From Deltaproteobacteria bacterium (GTDB lineage: Bacteria; Desulfobacterota; DSM-4660; Desulfatiglandales; HGW-15): 39,540 bases of DNA. The notes beneath the pieces are model-generated. The model made no database searches. It saw nothing but the letters and a program-made list of their open reading frames with translations, and had not been told where the DNA came from. The stretch is taken from the NCBI GenBank assembly GCA_016926135.1, contig JAFGPH010000281.1, positions 1 through 39,540 of the forward strand, written 5' to 3'. This document shows positions 1 to 8,115 of this stretch, piece by piece. Within the stretch, counting starts at the first letter, position 1. Each line of letters opens with the position of its first letter. Position numbers and translations under genes: made by a program.

Positions 1-112
1 AAGCGGTTGACCAACCTTACTTTGTATGGAATTCTCACCCACACCATTATGCCGACTTGGCCGGCGCATCTCCTGTTGATCCTGTCTCAGGCAGTCGTCT
101 TTTTTTGCCCCC

Positions 113-1228
113 TCACGAGAGGTGGTCGATCACGATGTTCAGAATCCGCCGGATGGGCTCTGCGGCCCCCCACAGGAGCTGGTCCCCGCAGCTGAAGGCG
201 GTGAGGTACTCAGGCCCCATGCGCATCTTGTGGAGCCGGCCCACCGGCACGATGAGGGTTCCGCTCACCGCAGTGGGGGTGAGGTCCCTGATCGTGGACT
301 CCTTGTCGTTGGGCACGAGTTTCACCCAGTCGTTCCCGTTGCGGATCATGTCCGAGATCTCATCCGGGGGAATATCCCTCTTGAGTTTAATGGTGAAAGC
401 CTGGCTGTGACAGCGCATCGCACCCACGCGCACGCAGATGCCGTCCACGGGTATGGGTTTCGTGGTGTTCAGGATCTTGTTGGTTTCCGCAAATCCCTTC
501 CACTCCTCCCTGGTCTGGCCCAGTTCCACGGCCCGGTCGATCCAGGGAATGAGGCTGGCGGCCAGGGGAACGCCGAAGTACTCCAACGGGAGCTTTCCGC
601 CCCGGAGCTGGGAGGTGATCAGGGCGTCGATCTCAATGGCGGTGGAGGCCGGATCCTTGAGCAGATCCCGGGACGCATCACCGAGCACCGCCATCTGCGC
701 AACCAGTTCCCTCATGTTGTTGGCCCCGGCTCCAGATGCGGCCTGATAGGTCATGGACGAAAGCCACTCCACATGCCCGTTCACAAAAAGCCCGGAGAGG
801 CCCATGAGCATGAGGCTGACGGTGCAGTTTCCACCCACCCAAGTCCTCACGCCGGATCCGAGGCCTTCATCGATCACCGACCGGTTCACGGGATCAAGGA
901 CGATGATGCTGTCCTTTTCCATCCGAAGGGTGGAGGCCGAATCAATCCAGTGGCCTTTCCATCCCTTTTTGAGCAGTTCCGGATAGACCTTCTGGGTATA
1001 GTCTCCGCCCTGACAGGTGACCACGATGTCGAGGGCCGACAGGAGCTTGATATCATGGGCGTCCTGCAGGGGAGGGATCTCCATGCCTACATCAGGGCCT
1101 TTTCCGCCTACGTTGGACGTGGTGAAAAAGACAGGTTCGAAACCCTTGAAGTCCCTCTCTTCCCTCATGCGGCCCATGAGCACGGAACCGACCATGCCTC
1201 TCCATCCTATAAAACCGATTCTGAGCAT
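113..1228 (-). CDS. asd: aspartate-semialdehyde dehydrogenase
   Basis: Reduces aspartyl-4-phosphate to aspartate semialdehyde with NADPH, the branch point to lysine/diaminopimelate, threonine and methionine; cytoplasmic. The protein is 371 residues, normal for the Gram-negative Asd type. It opens with a Rossmann motif ([12 protein letters not shown]), has the active-site segment [11 protein letters not shown] with the catalytic cysteine, and near residue 270 the [16 protein letters not shown] block that carries the catalytic histidine. I chose the ATG at 1228 because GGAGGGAGG lies just upstream; an in-frame start at 1252 would add eight residues that do not look like Asd. It sits 31 bases behind the Sir2 gene on the same strand and is probably co-transcribed with it. 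Function is secure. Confidence 0.96.
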   Translation of the reverse strand: MLRIGFIGWRGMVGSVLMGRMREERDFKGFEPVFFTTSNVGGKGPDVGMEIPPLQDAHDIKLLSALDIVVTCQGGDYTQKVYPELLKKGWKGHWIDSASTLRMEKDSIIVLDPVNRSVIDEGLGSGVRTWVGGNCTVSLMLMGLSGLFVNGHVEWLSSMTYQAASGAGANNMRELVAQMAVLGDASRDLLKDPASTAIEIDALITSQLRGGKLPLEYFGVPLAASLIPWIDRAVELGQTREEWKGFAETNKILNTTKPIPVDGICVRVGAMRCHSQAFTIKLKRDIPPDEISDMIRNGNDWVKLVPNDKESTIRDLTPTAVSGTLIVPVGRLHKMRMGPEYLTAFSCGDQLLWGAAEPIRRILNIVIDHLS

Positions 1229-1259
1229 ATTGCCTCCCTCCAAGTTGCGCACCCTCTTC

Positions 1260-2030
1260 CTATGAAGTCATGCTTTTAACCTGTTCCATCATTGCGGTCA
1301 AGGTTTCTCCCAGAGACCCGCGGCACACAACATCCGCATCCCGGTCCAGAGGGGTCTCATCCCTGTTGATGATCAGAAGCCTTGCCCCGCTCTCCAATGC
1401 ATGGATCGGGACTGAGGCGGCAGGGTATACCACCAGTGAGGAGCCCAGCACCATGCAGAGATCGCATTCACCGGCAAAATGCATGGACTGAGCCATCTTT
1501 CCTTCAGGCATGGCCTGTCCAAAGGAAATGGTGTCGGGTTTCAGGATCCCTGAACAGGCATCGCAGTAAGGGACTTTCACCCCGGATGATAGACGGGCTT
1601 GGATTTCGTCTCTCTCATATTTCTTGCCGCAATCCAGGCAGGAGACCGAGAAGGCCGTACCGTGGATTTCGATGATCTTCTCCGGTGAGTTGCCTGCCTT
1701 GTGGTGCAGGGAATCGATGTTCTGGGTGACGATGGCAAGGAGCTTACCCATGTTTTCGATCTCCTTTATGGCCAGGTGGGCATTGTTCGGCAGTGCATCC
1801 TTCATGGTGGCATAGAACTCGGTGCTCATGCACCAGTATTTTTCCCGGGCTTTTTCGTCGGAGATGATCCTCTGGAAGTAGAAGTCCTGGGGATCGTATC
1901 TGTCCCACACCCCGCCGGGGCTCCTGAAGTCAGGGATTCCCGATTCGGTGCTCAATCCGGCCCCGGTAAAGACTAGGATGTTTTGGGCGCCCCGGATCAA
2001 GCGTGCTCCTTTCCCGATCAAATTCTCCAT
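1260..2030 (-). CDS. cobB: Sir2-family NAD-dependent protein deacylase
   Basis: Removes acetyl or other acyl groups from protein lysines using NAD+, giving nicotinamide and O-acyl-ADP-ribose; cytoplasmic. The 256-residue protein has the NAD-binding [15 protein letters not shown] segment near residue 22, the [12 protein letters not shown] motif, the catalytic His in IEIHGTAF, and two CxxC pairs (SCLDCGKK and YCDACSG) that bind structural zinc. The [10 protein letters not shown] and IINRDETP segments are typical of the family. Class-III sirtuins show an Ala-Tyr-Arg signature that I do not clearly see, so the acyl preference is open. It starts at ATG 2030 after an AGGGAG site, and lies 165 bases behind the MBL hydrolase gene and 31 bases ahead of asd. 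The family is certain; the substrate proteins are unknown. Confidence 0.94.
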   Translation of the reverse strand: MENLIGKGARLIRGAQNILVFTGAGLSTESGIPDFRSPGGVWDRYDPQDFYFQRIISDEKAREKYWCMSTEFYATMKDALPNNAHLAIKEIENMGKLLAIVTQNIDSLHHKAGNSPEKIIEIHGTAFSVSCLDCGKKYERDEIQARLSSGVKVPYCDACSGILKPDTISFGQAMPEGKMAQSMHFAGECDLCMVLGSSLVVYPAASVPIHALESGARLLIINRDETPLDRDADVVCRGSLGETLTAMMEQVKSMTS

Positions 2031-2195
2031 GACACAGCTCCCTGCCTTGGGAGTGCAAGATAGGAAACGCCACCCCCCAGATACGAACGTAGGTGATGGA
2101 TATAGCGCAGGCGACCGTGGCGCGTCAACCCTGATCCGCCATCAAGGCGTCCTCTGGATCGTTGCCTTGATCGACGCTTTGGCAGGGATCCGGGT

Positions 2196-2765
2196 TCAGC
2201 GAAAGAAGGGGTTGGTGCGTCGCTCGGTTCCGATGGTCGTTGCAGGGCCGTGACCCGGGTAGACACGAAGGTCGTCGCCCAGGGGAAAGACCTTTTCCAT
2301 GACCCCCTGGATGAGTCTACGATGGTCTCCTCCCGGGAAATCGGTTCGGCCGACGGAGCCGGCAAAGAGGGAGTCTCCGGTAAATACCGCACCGGGTGCA
2401 TGGAAACATACACCCCCCGGTGAGTGACCCGGTGTGTGGATCACCGAAAGGGTGTAGTTACCCAATGGAATCTGCTGGCCCTCGTAAAGATGACCGTCGG
2501 GTGGAAGGCCCAGGCCGGGCGCATCGAGGGGGTGGATCAGCACGGGCGCCTTGGTGATTCTCCTGAGTTCGGAAACCCCTCCCGTATGATCGAAGTGCCC
2601 GTGGGTGATGAGAATATGTCGAATCCTGAGTCCGTGGTGGGCTATCTCCTTTGCGATGTGCATGACATCATCTCCGGGGTCTATGACCAGCCCTTCTCCG
2701 GTCTCCTTGGATCCCAGGATATAACAATTGGCCTGATAGGGTCCCACAACCAGTTTTCTCAGCAT
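2196..2765 (-). CDS. MBL-fold metal-dependent hydrolase (glyoxalase II-like)
   Basis: A 189-residue metallo-beta-lactamase-fold protein of the short YcbL/GloB-like type. Visible metal ligands are the THGHFDHTGG motif (HxHxDH) near residue 55, the His in IHTPGHSPGG, the Asp in FTGDSLF and the His in YPGHGPATTIG, so the binuclear site looks intact. Members hydrolyse thioesters such as S-lactoylglutathione or related persulfides. The protein lacks the C-terminal helical substrate domain of true GloB, so the substrate cannot be assigned. It starts at ATG 2765 with AAGAGG upstream, is read divergently from the ferritin-like gene, and is the first gene of a probable minus-strand unit with the Sir2 and asd genes. 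Confidence 0.9.
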   Translation of the reverse strand: MLRKLVVGPYQANCYILGSKETGEGLVIDPGDDVMHIAKEIAHHGLRIRHILITHGHFDHTGGVSELRRITKAPVLIHPLDAPGLGLPPDGHLYEGQQIPLGNYTLSVIHTPGHSPGGVCFHAPGAVFTGDSLFAGSVGRTDFPGGDHRRLIQGVMEKVFPLGDDLRVYPGHGPATTIGTERRTNPFFR

Positions 2766-2817
2766 CGTCCGGGAAACCTCTTCATTTCAACCTTTGCGCT
2801 TCGAGGCTATTTTCAGA

Positions 2818-2845
2818 AAAATAAAGTCCTACAATGGGTTGTCAA
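2818..2845 (-). promoter_or_regulatory. predicted sigma-70 promoter for the MBL hydrolase gene
   Basis: On the minus strand TTGACA (2845-2840) is followed after 16 bases by TATTTT (2823-2818), giving a leader of about 45 bases to the ATG at 2765. The -35 box is a perfect consensus. It lies in the 175-base divergent gap before the ferritin-like gene; no equally good plus-strand promoter was found there. Confidence 0.5.
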
Positions 2846-2940
2846 GACTGACTATGCCTTTTCCGTAAAATGTACTAAGGTCGGAATAACCGGGATGTGG
2901 TGAGGTATGATCAGTCGATTCTCCACAAGGGAGGAGAACA

Positions 2941-3399
2941 ATGTTTTCCATCCGAGAGGTCCTGGACCTGGCCGTGCAGATTGAAAAGAACGGAGAACGC
3001 TTCTATAGGGAAGCCATGAGGAGATTCCTGGATCCCTCAGTCCTCAGCTTGCTTCAATGGATGGCGGAGGAAGAAGTGAAGCATGCCGAGTGGTTTTCTA
3101 AGAGGAAGGAATTGCTGCCGCAGGGAGAAGGAGAGCGGAAAGAGATCGAGAGCGGTCTCCTGGTGGGGATCCTGGGTGATCAGACCTTTTCCCTGAAGGA
3201 GGCGGATTTCTCCACCATCCATGATGTCGGCAAGATGCTTGAAGTTGCGCTGGAGTTCGAAAAGGATACGATCCTATTCTATGAGTTCATCCAGTCCCTC
3301 GTGGAGGACAGGGAGACATCAAAAGAACTTCAAGAGATTCTCGAAGAGGAGCGCCGCCACATCCAAAACCTGGAGCAGTATCGAAATTCTGTTCGTTGA
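2941..3399 (+). CDS. ferritin-like / rubrerythrin-type diiron protein
   Basis: A 152-residue four-helix protein with the carboxylate-bridged diiron pattern of rubrerythrins: EKNGERFYREA in helix 1, EEEVKHAEWF (ExxH) in helix 2, EFEKDTILFYEF in helix 3 and EEERRHIQNLEQY (ExxxH) in helix 4. The C-terminal rubredoxin domain of classical rubrerythrin is absent, as in many short ferritin-family proteins of anaerobes. Likely roles are peroxide reduction or iron handling in the cytoplasm; the electron donor is unknown. It starts at ATG 2941 after an AAGGGAGGAG site. Its stop is followed 11 bases later by the M29 aminopeptidase start, so the two are probably one transcript. Confidence 0.88.
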   Translation: MFSIREVLDLAVQIEKNGERFYREAMRRFLDPSVLSLLQWMAEEEVKHAEWFSKRKELLPQGEGERKEIESGLLVGILGDQTFSLKEADFSTIHDVGKMLEVALEFEKDTILFYEFIQSLVEDRETSKELQEILEEERRHIQNLEQYRNSVR

Positions 3400-3410
3400 G
3401 GGAGGTTGTC

Positions 3411-4616
3411 ATGAAATTCAACAGGGCGATCATGGAAAAATACTGCGATGTCCTTGTCTGGGCGCTCAAAACCGCTCGAAAGGGCTTCTTCAGGAAGGGA
3501 GACGTCATCCTCGTGAGCTACCACCTGGGAGCCCTTGCTCTGGCTGAACTCCTCCATGCAAGGCTGCTGGTGGATGGTTATCATCCAGTCCTGCGCCTAC
3601 GCGCTACGCCCAGAATGGAACGCGATTTTTTTTCCGTGGCAAACCCGAAACAGCTTGTCTTCCAGGCCCCTGGGAGCAGAGAACTTCACAAGGCAATGAA
3701 CGGCGCCATCCATCTCTATGCGCCTGAATCCCTGACCCACCTGAGCACAGTGGACCCGAGGAAAATCGGAAGGGCTGCTGTCGCAGCCAAACCCCTGCGG
3801 GACGTGTTGGACAGGAGGGAGGATAAGGGTCTCTTGGGCTGGACCCTCTGCCTGTGCCCGACCCCTGGATTGGCCAGGCATGCGGGTCTATCCATGCAAA
3901 AGTACGAGGCCGAGGTCATCCGGGCATGTTACCTGGACAGGAACGACCCGGTCAGGGAATGGAAGGAGACCCACAGGGAAATCAAGGCCATCAAGGAGTG
4001 GCTAAACGGGATGGACATCGAGGCCCTCCACATGGAGTCGAACACCGCAGACCTCGTGGTCACACCGGGTCGCAGGAGAAGGTGGGTGGGCGTTTCGGGT
4101 CACAATATCCCGAGCTTTGAAATCTTTGTCTCCCCGGACTGGAGAGGCACGGAAGGGGTGTTTTACTCTGATCAGCCCTCGTTCCGCAACGGGAACTACG
4201 TACAAGGGGTCCGGTTGGTGTTCGAAAACGGAAGGGCCGTGAAGGTGGAGGCGAAAAAGGGAGAGGAATTCACGGTGAAGCAGCTCTCCATGGACAAGGG
4301 GGCATGCCGGATAGGTGAATTCTCCCTCACGGACAGGCGTTTTTCCAGAATCGGTCGCTTCATGGCCAACACCCTCTACGACGAAAACTTCGGTGGCCGT
4401 TACGGGAACTGCCACATCGCGGTCGGCTCCTCCTATTCCGACACCTATGACGGGAATCCAGGAAGGCTTACGAGGGACAAGAAACAGGAACTCGGATTCA
4501 ACGAATCGGCCCTCCACTGGGACCTGGTGAACACGGAACGAAAGGTCGTCACCGCTCACCTTCGTTCCGGAGCAAAGAAGATCATCTATGAGGATGGGAT
4601 GTTCAAGTGCGGCTGA
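3411..4616 (+). CDS. M29-family metallo-aminopeptidase
   Basis: A 401-residue cytoplasmic aminopeptidase of the thermophilic-metalloprotease family M29 (AmpS/PepS/aminopeptidase T). The family metal ligands can be picked out: Glu in NIPSFEIFVSPD, Glu in RIGEFSLTD, His in GNCHIAVGSSY, and His and Asp in ALHWDLVNTE. These proteins bind two divalent metals and remove N-terminal residues from peptides. The start is ATG 3411, with GGGAGG about five bases upstream; a TTG at 3396 in the same frame would overlap the preceding gene and has no ribosome binding site. It sits between the ferritin-like and the sugar-isomerase-like genes (11 and 18 base gaps). Family assignment is strong; the peptide preference is unknown. 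Confidence 0.92.
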   Translation: MKFNRAIMEKYCDVLVWALKTARKGFFRKGDVILVSYHLGALALAELLHARLLVDGYHPVLRLRATPRMERDFFSVANPKQLVFQAPGSRELHKAMNGAIHLYAPESLTHLSTVDPRKIGRAAVAAKPLRDVLDRREDKGLLGWTLCLCPTPGLARHAGLSMQKYEAEVIRACYLDRNDPVREWKETHREIKAIKEWLNGMDIEALHMESNTADLVVTPGRRRRWVGVSGHNIPSFEIFVSPDWRGTEGVFYSDQPSFRNGNYVQGVRLVFENGRAVKVEAKKGEEFTVKQLSMDKGACRIGEFSLTDRRFSRIGRFMANTLYDENFGGRYGNCHIAVGSSYSDTYDGNPGRLTRDKKQELGFNESALHWDLVNTERKVVTAHLRSGAKKIIYEDGMFKCG

Positions 4617-4634
4617 GAGGGAAGGAGTCCTGCG

Positions 4635-5408
4635 GTGAAGCAGATTCATCTGGGCGGAACGGCGAGGAGTCCGGATCAGGTTCGAAGCCTGTTTCATCTC
4701 GGACTTCAGTTCGCAGAACTGCCGATCACGAACCTGGAGGAATTCCAGGACCGGGTAACGACATACCGGGACTTGAGGGAGGAACTGGGGCTGTACTACC
4801 TCTGTCACGGGCCGCGGGAGGGAGATCCCAATGACCCCGTGAGCCTCTCAAGGCGGTATCTTCCCAAGCTCAATACCATCCTGGGCATCATGTCGAAGAT
4901 GGAGATGACCCTGCTGACCATTCACCTCTGGCTGGATCGGAGATTCGTGAAAGAGGAGATGATTGACTTCAAAATCGGTCTGCTTGACGAGATTACCCGG
5001 AGGGCCGGCGAAGAGGGGATTACGGTGTGTCACGAGAACCTGAGCGAAAGGGCGTCCGATCTGGAGGCCCCCCTCCATGAGATTCCTCTCCTTCGCCTCA
5101 CCCTGGATCTTGGGCACGGCCAGCTTCTGAGCGAAGTCAACACGAGCTACGGCTTTATGGAGAGCTACCCGGATCGGATCAGACACATCCATATCCATGA
5201 CAACAGGGGAGGGCAGTCTCCCCTGGACGATCTCCACCTCCCGCCCGGCGAGGGCGTCATTGAATTCGAGCCTATCCTTGCGAAACTCACGGAAATCGGA
5301 CATGCAGAGACCATGACCCTGGAACTCAAACCCCATGAGATCGCCCTGTGTCTGGAGCGAGTGAGGAAGATGCTCGGGCCGATAGTAAAGACTGGAGTAT
5401 TGGAGTGA
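4635..5408 (+). CDS. sugar phosphate isomerase/epimerase-like TIM barrel
   Basis: A 257-residue protein of the xylose-isomerase-like TIM-barrel superfamily (AP endonuclease family 2 / sugar isomerase-epimerase). Metal-ligand positions are recognisable: Glu in VCHENLSE near residue 135, Asp and His in LTLDLGHGQLL, His in IRHIHIHDN, and Glu in MTLELKPHE near the C terminus, with the typical LPPGEGVIEFEPIL segment before it. Such proteins isomerise or epimerise keto-sugars or cleave DNA at abasic sites; DNA endonucleases of the family are longer and have more conserved His residues, so a sugar substrate is likelier. Start is GTG 4635 with GAAGGAG eight bases upstream. The last codons and the stop lie inside a tandem repeat (5393-5424), so the C-terminal tail is probably recent sequence. 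Confidence 0.85.
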   Translation: MKQIHLGGTARSPDQVRSLFHLGLQFAELPITNLEEFQDRVTTYRDLREELGLYYLCHGPREGDPNDPVSLSRRYLPKLNTILGIMSKMEMTLLTIHLWLDRRFVKEEMIDFKIGLLDEITRRAGEEGITVCHENLSERASDLEAPLHEIPLLRLTLDLGHGQLLSEVNTSYGFMESYPDRIRHIHIHDNRGGQSPLDDLHLPPGEGVIEFEPILAKLTEIGHAETMTLELKPHEIALCLERVRKMLGPIVKTGVLE

Positions 5409-5424
5409 TGGAGTATCGGAGTAA
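5393..5424 (+). repeat. four tandem 8-base GGAGT repeats with an inverted copy
   Basis: Four consecutive 8-base units share the core GGAGT: TGGAGTAT (5393), TGGAGTGA (5401), TGGAGTAT (5409) and CGGAGTAA (5417). The stop codon of the preceding gene is inside unit 2. An 11-base perfect inverted copy of TGGAGTGATGG (5401-5411) lies at 5452-5462, so the transcript could fold into a stem with a loop of about 40 bases. Confidence 0.75.
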
Positions 5425-5550
5425 TGGGTAAGAATGGGAAGTTGCTCTTGACCATCACTCCAGTGTCAATCGTTTCAGTTCAACCCATCGTCTCTGACCG
5501 CCGCAGCGCGGGTGCTGTCTCAAGGTCAGAGCCAGAACTGAAGGGCCACA

Positions 5551-5922
5551 TTGCTCGCAGACTTGGTCATCCTGATCCACCTCCTCTGGATTCTTTTCCT
5601 GGCAGTAGGATTCGTGTTCGTCCTGAAGAGATCCAAGGTGGCTTACATCCACGCCGGCGGACTCCTTTTGTCCCTGGTCCTGAATGCCTTCGGCTGGTAT
5701 TGTCCACTCACCTACCTGGAGAACTACCTCTGTTCCTCAAAGGATATATGTGTGGTCTACCATACGCCTTTCCTTGTGAAAACACTTGAGTACGTGGTGT
5801 ACCCCGATGTGCCAGAAGCGCTCGTTCGGGGAGGGGAGATCGCCTTTGTGCTGGTGAATGCCATCGGATATGGATGGGTGCTCTGGCGGGATCGTCTCGG
5901 GAAGTCTTTCGTCTCCCGCTGA
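5551..5922 (+). CDS. DUF2784 family membrane protein
   Basis: A 123-residue integral membrane protein of the DUF2784 family. Visible features are a first membrane segment (LVILIHLLWILFLAVGFVFV), a second (AGGLLLSLVLNAFGWYCPLT, with the family-typical GWYCPLTYLEN stretch), a cysteine-containing loop, and a last hydrophobic segment (IAFVLVNAIGYGWVL) near the C terminus. The family has no known biochemical function. The start is taken as TTG 5551 because the first residues already enter the membrane segment; no strong ribosome binding site is visible, so the start is uncertain. It follows the tandem repeat near 5.4 kb and is 65 bases ahead of the nuclease gene. Confidence 0.8.
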   Translation: MLADLVILIHLLWILFLAVGFVFVLKRSKVAYIHAGGLLLSLVLNAFGWYCPLTYLENYLCSSKDICVVYHTPFLVKTLEYVVYPDVPEALVRGGEIAFVLVNAIGYGWVLWRDRLGKSFVSR

Positions 5923-5987
5923 ACGCACGGAGATCACTGGCTAAGGCTGATAGAGAGATCGGGGAAACCGATGAGGGAGTAAAGGCA

Positions 5988-6749
5988 GTGCTGGAGCATA
6001 CCTTCATTCACATCCAGGGAATCGGAGAAAAGACCGAAAGACGCCTATGGCGAAGGGGTATTCGGACCTGGCAGGACTTGCTGAACTCCGACTTCAGGGC
6101 CTTTCCCCGGGGCCGGGAGCATTTTATTCGGGAGGCTTTGGTGGATTCCTTCAGGCACCGGCACGATATCCGCTATTTCAGGGAGCGCCTTCCCGTGGGA
6201 GAACTCTGGCGCCTCTATGATTCGTTCCGGGAGAAGGCGGTCTACCTGGACATCGAGACAAGCGGCGGCCATCAGGGCACGGACGAGATCACTGTCATCG
6301 GGATCTATGACGGAAGGACCATTCGGAGTTTTGTGAGCGGTATGAACCTCTCGGACTTCGAGGTTGCCATTGCGGACTATGACTTGATCATCACCTTCAA
6401 CGGCACCGGTTTTGACCTCCCCTGCGTACGGCGCTCCTTCCCCAACATCACCCTTCCAGCGACCCACATCGACCTTCGTTTCCTGCTAAAAAAGCTGGGT
6501 TACAGGGGGGGGCTGAAGAAGATCGAGAAAGAGGTGGGGATTCAGAGGGAAAATGCCGTTGACGGCATGGACGGTTTCGATGCGGTGAGGCTTTGGAGGG
6601 CACATCTGTGGGGGGATCCGACGGCCCTCGACCTCCTCATCCGGTACAACACGGCAGACATCGTTGATCTGGAACCGCTCGCCGGACTCGCGTGCCAGCG
6701 GTTGAAGGCGAGGCTCCTTTCCAGTGCCTGGGAGAAGGAAGAGGGATAG
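5988..6749 (+). CDS. RNase H-fold 3'-5' exonuclease-like protein (YprB type)
   Basis: About 253 residues with an RNase H-like (DEDD exonuclease) domain of the YprB / RNase_H_2 family. The three exonuclease motifs are present: YLDIETSG (DxE), ITFNGTGFDLP (the Asp of motif II) and YNTADIVDL (YxxxD, motif III). The N-terminal part, IQGIGEKTERRLWRRGI, resembles a helix-hairpin-helix DNA-binding element. The likely role is DNA or RNA 3'-end processing in the cytoplasm; the substrate is unknown. I prefer the GTG at 5988, which follows GAGGGAG by about eight bases. An ATG at 5874 in the same frame would overlap the DUF2784 gene by 49 bases and add 38 residues without domain similarity. A strong terminator follows. 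Confidence 0.85.
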   Translation: MLEHTFIHIQGIGEKTERRLWRRGIRTWQDLLNSDFRAFPRGREHFIREALVDSFRHRHDIRYFRERLPVGELWRLYDSFREKAVYLDIETSGGHQGTDEITVIGIYDGRTIRSFVSGMNLSDFEVAIADYDLIITFNGTGFDLPCVRRSFPNITLPATHIDLRFLLKKLGYRGGLKKIEKEVGIQRENAVDGMDGFDAVRLWRAHLWGDPTALDLLIRYNTADIVDLEPLAGLACQRLKARLLSSAWEKEEG

Positions 6750-6807
6750 TCCTTTCGCAAACCCGTTTCCGGAACCCTGCAGGCGTTTCTTTTGTGAATG
6801 GACTAGA

Positions 6808-6833
6808 AAAAGGAGGGCTTCCGCCCTCCTTTT
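6808..6833 (+). terminator. rho-independent terminator
   Basis: An 11-base-pair perfect stem (6808-6818 with 6823-6833), GC-rich in its centre (GGAGGGC/GCCCTCC), with a four-base loop. It ends in TTTT and continues into TTGATTTGT. It lies 58 bases after the nuclease stop and closes the plus-strand gene run. The A-run on its other side means it could also work on the minus strand. Confidence 0.88.
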
Positions 6834-7176
6834 GATTTGTCGGTTTGAGATGCGTTTTCTGCCGAACCAATATTCTGGAATGTTGAGCTGGGAAGTTGAC
6901 CATTCGACCGCGTCAGCGCTGAATAGGACGGCTTCCAAAGCTGTCGTTGTTATCCCCGGTTCTCATCTTTCTCATTCTGTATTCGAAGATGCCCGGCGGA
7001 AAAGATGCACGCACACCTCAGAAGCCCTGCTCACGCCGCCTTCGCCCTTCCTTTTTTAGTGTAACCTTTGGGGGCTTTTTTCTGCCGTCCCGTGGTTCAT
7101 GTTTTTGTATTGAAGTCGGGCGGCACATGAGCTGTTGTTCGTCCACTTGTCATATCGGCAGGGCCCTTCAAAGACT
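6834..7176. other. intergenic region with no recognised gene
   Basis: About 340 bases between the terminator and the end of the PfkB kinase gene. Open frames here are short, lack ribosome binding sites and resemble nothing I know. No tRNA, riboswitch or clear second terminator was recognised. The minus-strand operon ends just to its right, so part of this stretch is likely its 3' untranslated region. Confidence 0.5.
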
Positions 7177-8112
7177 TTAGGGATTTTTCATGAAGCTAAG
7201 AATTTCCTTCAGGCCGGGGATACCCTTTCGTGCCCCCACGTGCAGGCATTTCAAGGCGGCCGCAGCGGAGGCCAGACGCATTTTTTCAGCCATCCCCCAA
7301 TTCTGAATCAGACCGTAGATGTACGCCCCGTGATAGACATCTCCTGCACCCGTGGTATCCACGGCCTCCACGGGAAATGCATCCTGAAAGATGACCCGCC
7401 CATCTTCCCACCCCATGCTGCCCCTTGAACCCAGGGTGATGACGACTTCACGGGGGCCCAAGGAACGCAGTGCCTCAAGCGCCTGCTTTGTCGCAGCACC
7501 TGGGCCCACGAGGGGTTCGGCGAATCTCTCCGAGGCGATGAGGGTGTCCACCAAGCGCGCGAGATCCAGGGAGCCCTCCCTCATGGTCCCTGCATCCATG
7601 ACCACTTTCATACCCATGCGCCTGGCCTGTCGGGCCGCTTCCACGGAGGCCTCGATCATGAGACCGTCCACATGAAGAATTTTTGCCCCAGGAAAAGGGG
7701 AAAGGTCTATGTCAACTGCGCTGAGAGGCGGTACGCTGCCCCGGTGCCAGAAGATGGTCCTGTTCGCATTAGCGCTGCTGATAGCAATGAAGGCAAACTG
7801 GGAGGTATAGCCGGGAAGGATCTTCAGGCGGGAAGTATCGACACCTTCGTCCTTAAGGCCTTTCAGGATTTCTTTTCCGCAGAGGTCGTCGGATATGGAG
7901 CCGAGGAAGGATGTCTGAAGGCCTAGGCGGGACAGGGTGACAAGGGCGGTGGAGGCTGGTCCCCCGCACTGGTACACGAGGTCCAGCAACTCCACCTTCT
8001 GATCCTCTTCAGGGAAGGACGACATCATGCCCAGATAATCCATACTTGCCTGGCCCAAACCAACGACTTCGATTTTGTCGGGCTTGGGCATTGATGGTGA
8101 TGGGCTCCACAT
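7177..8112 (-). CDS. PfkB/ribokinase-family carbohydrate kinase
   Basis: A 311-residue sugar or nucleoside kinase of the PfkB family. The second PfkB signature, DTTGAGDVYHGAY, is at about residues 252-264, with the catalytic Asp at about 258. The anion-hole GAGD and the N-terminal substrate lid region (VGLGQASMDYLG, then CGGPASTALVTLSRLG) are intact. The family phosphorylates ribose, fructose derivatives, sulfofructose or nucleosides; the substrate cannot be told from the sequence. The start is ATG 8112, three bases after the lipoprotein stop and probably translationally coupled; ATG 8091 is an alternative that removes a weakly conserved seven-residue leader. It is the last gene of the ATP-grasp, PBP, lipoprotein operon, so a link to envelope sugar metabolism is possible but only inferred. 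Confidence 0.9.
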   Translation of the reverse strand: MWSPSPSMPKPDKIEVVGLGQASMDYLGMMSSFPEEDQKVELLDLVYQCGGPASTALVTLSRLGLQTSFLGSISDDLCGKEILKGLKDEGVDTSRLKILPGYTSQFAFIAISSANANRTIFWHRGSVPPLSAVDIDLSPFPGAKILHVDGLMIEASVEAARQARRMGMKVVMDAGTMREGSLDLARLVDTLIASERFAEPLVGPGAATKQALEALRSLGPREVVITLGSRGSMGWEDGRVIFQDAFPVEAVDTTGAGDVYHGAYIYGLIQNWGMAEKMRLASAAAALKCLHVGARKGIPGLKEILSFMKNP

Positions 8113-8115
8113 TGC

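Noticed and set aside
1..112. Start of a further minus-strand gene downstream of asd (ATG after AACAGGAG near 63-72)
   Set aside because: Only about 20 codons are inside the window and none is recognisable; two frames are possible.
122..1279. Open frame of 385 codons on the plus strand opposite asd
   Set aside because: Fully antisense to a clear asd gene, no family similarity, and His/Pro/Gly-rich as expected of a reverse shadow.
4002..4808. Open frame of 268 codons on the minus strand opposite the M29 aminopeptidase
   Set aside because: Antisense shadow of two well-supported genes; no motif and no ribosome binding site.
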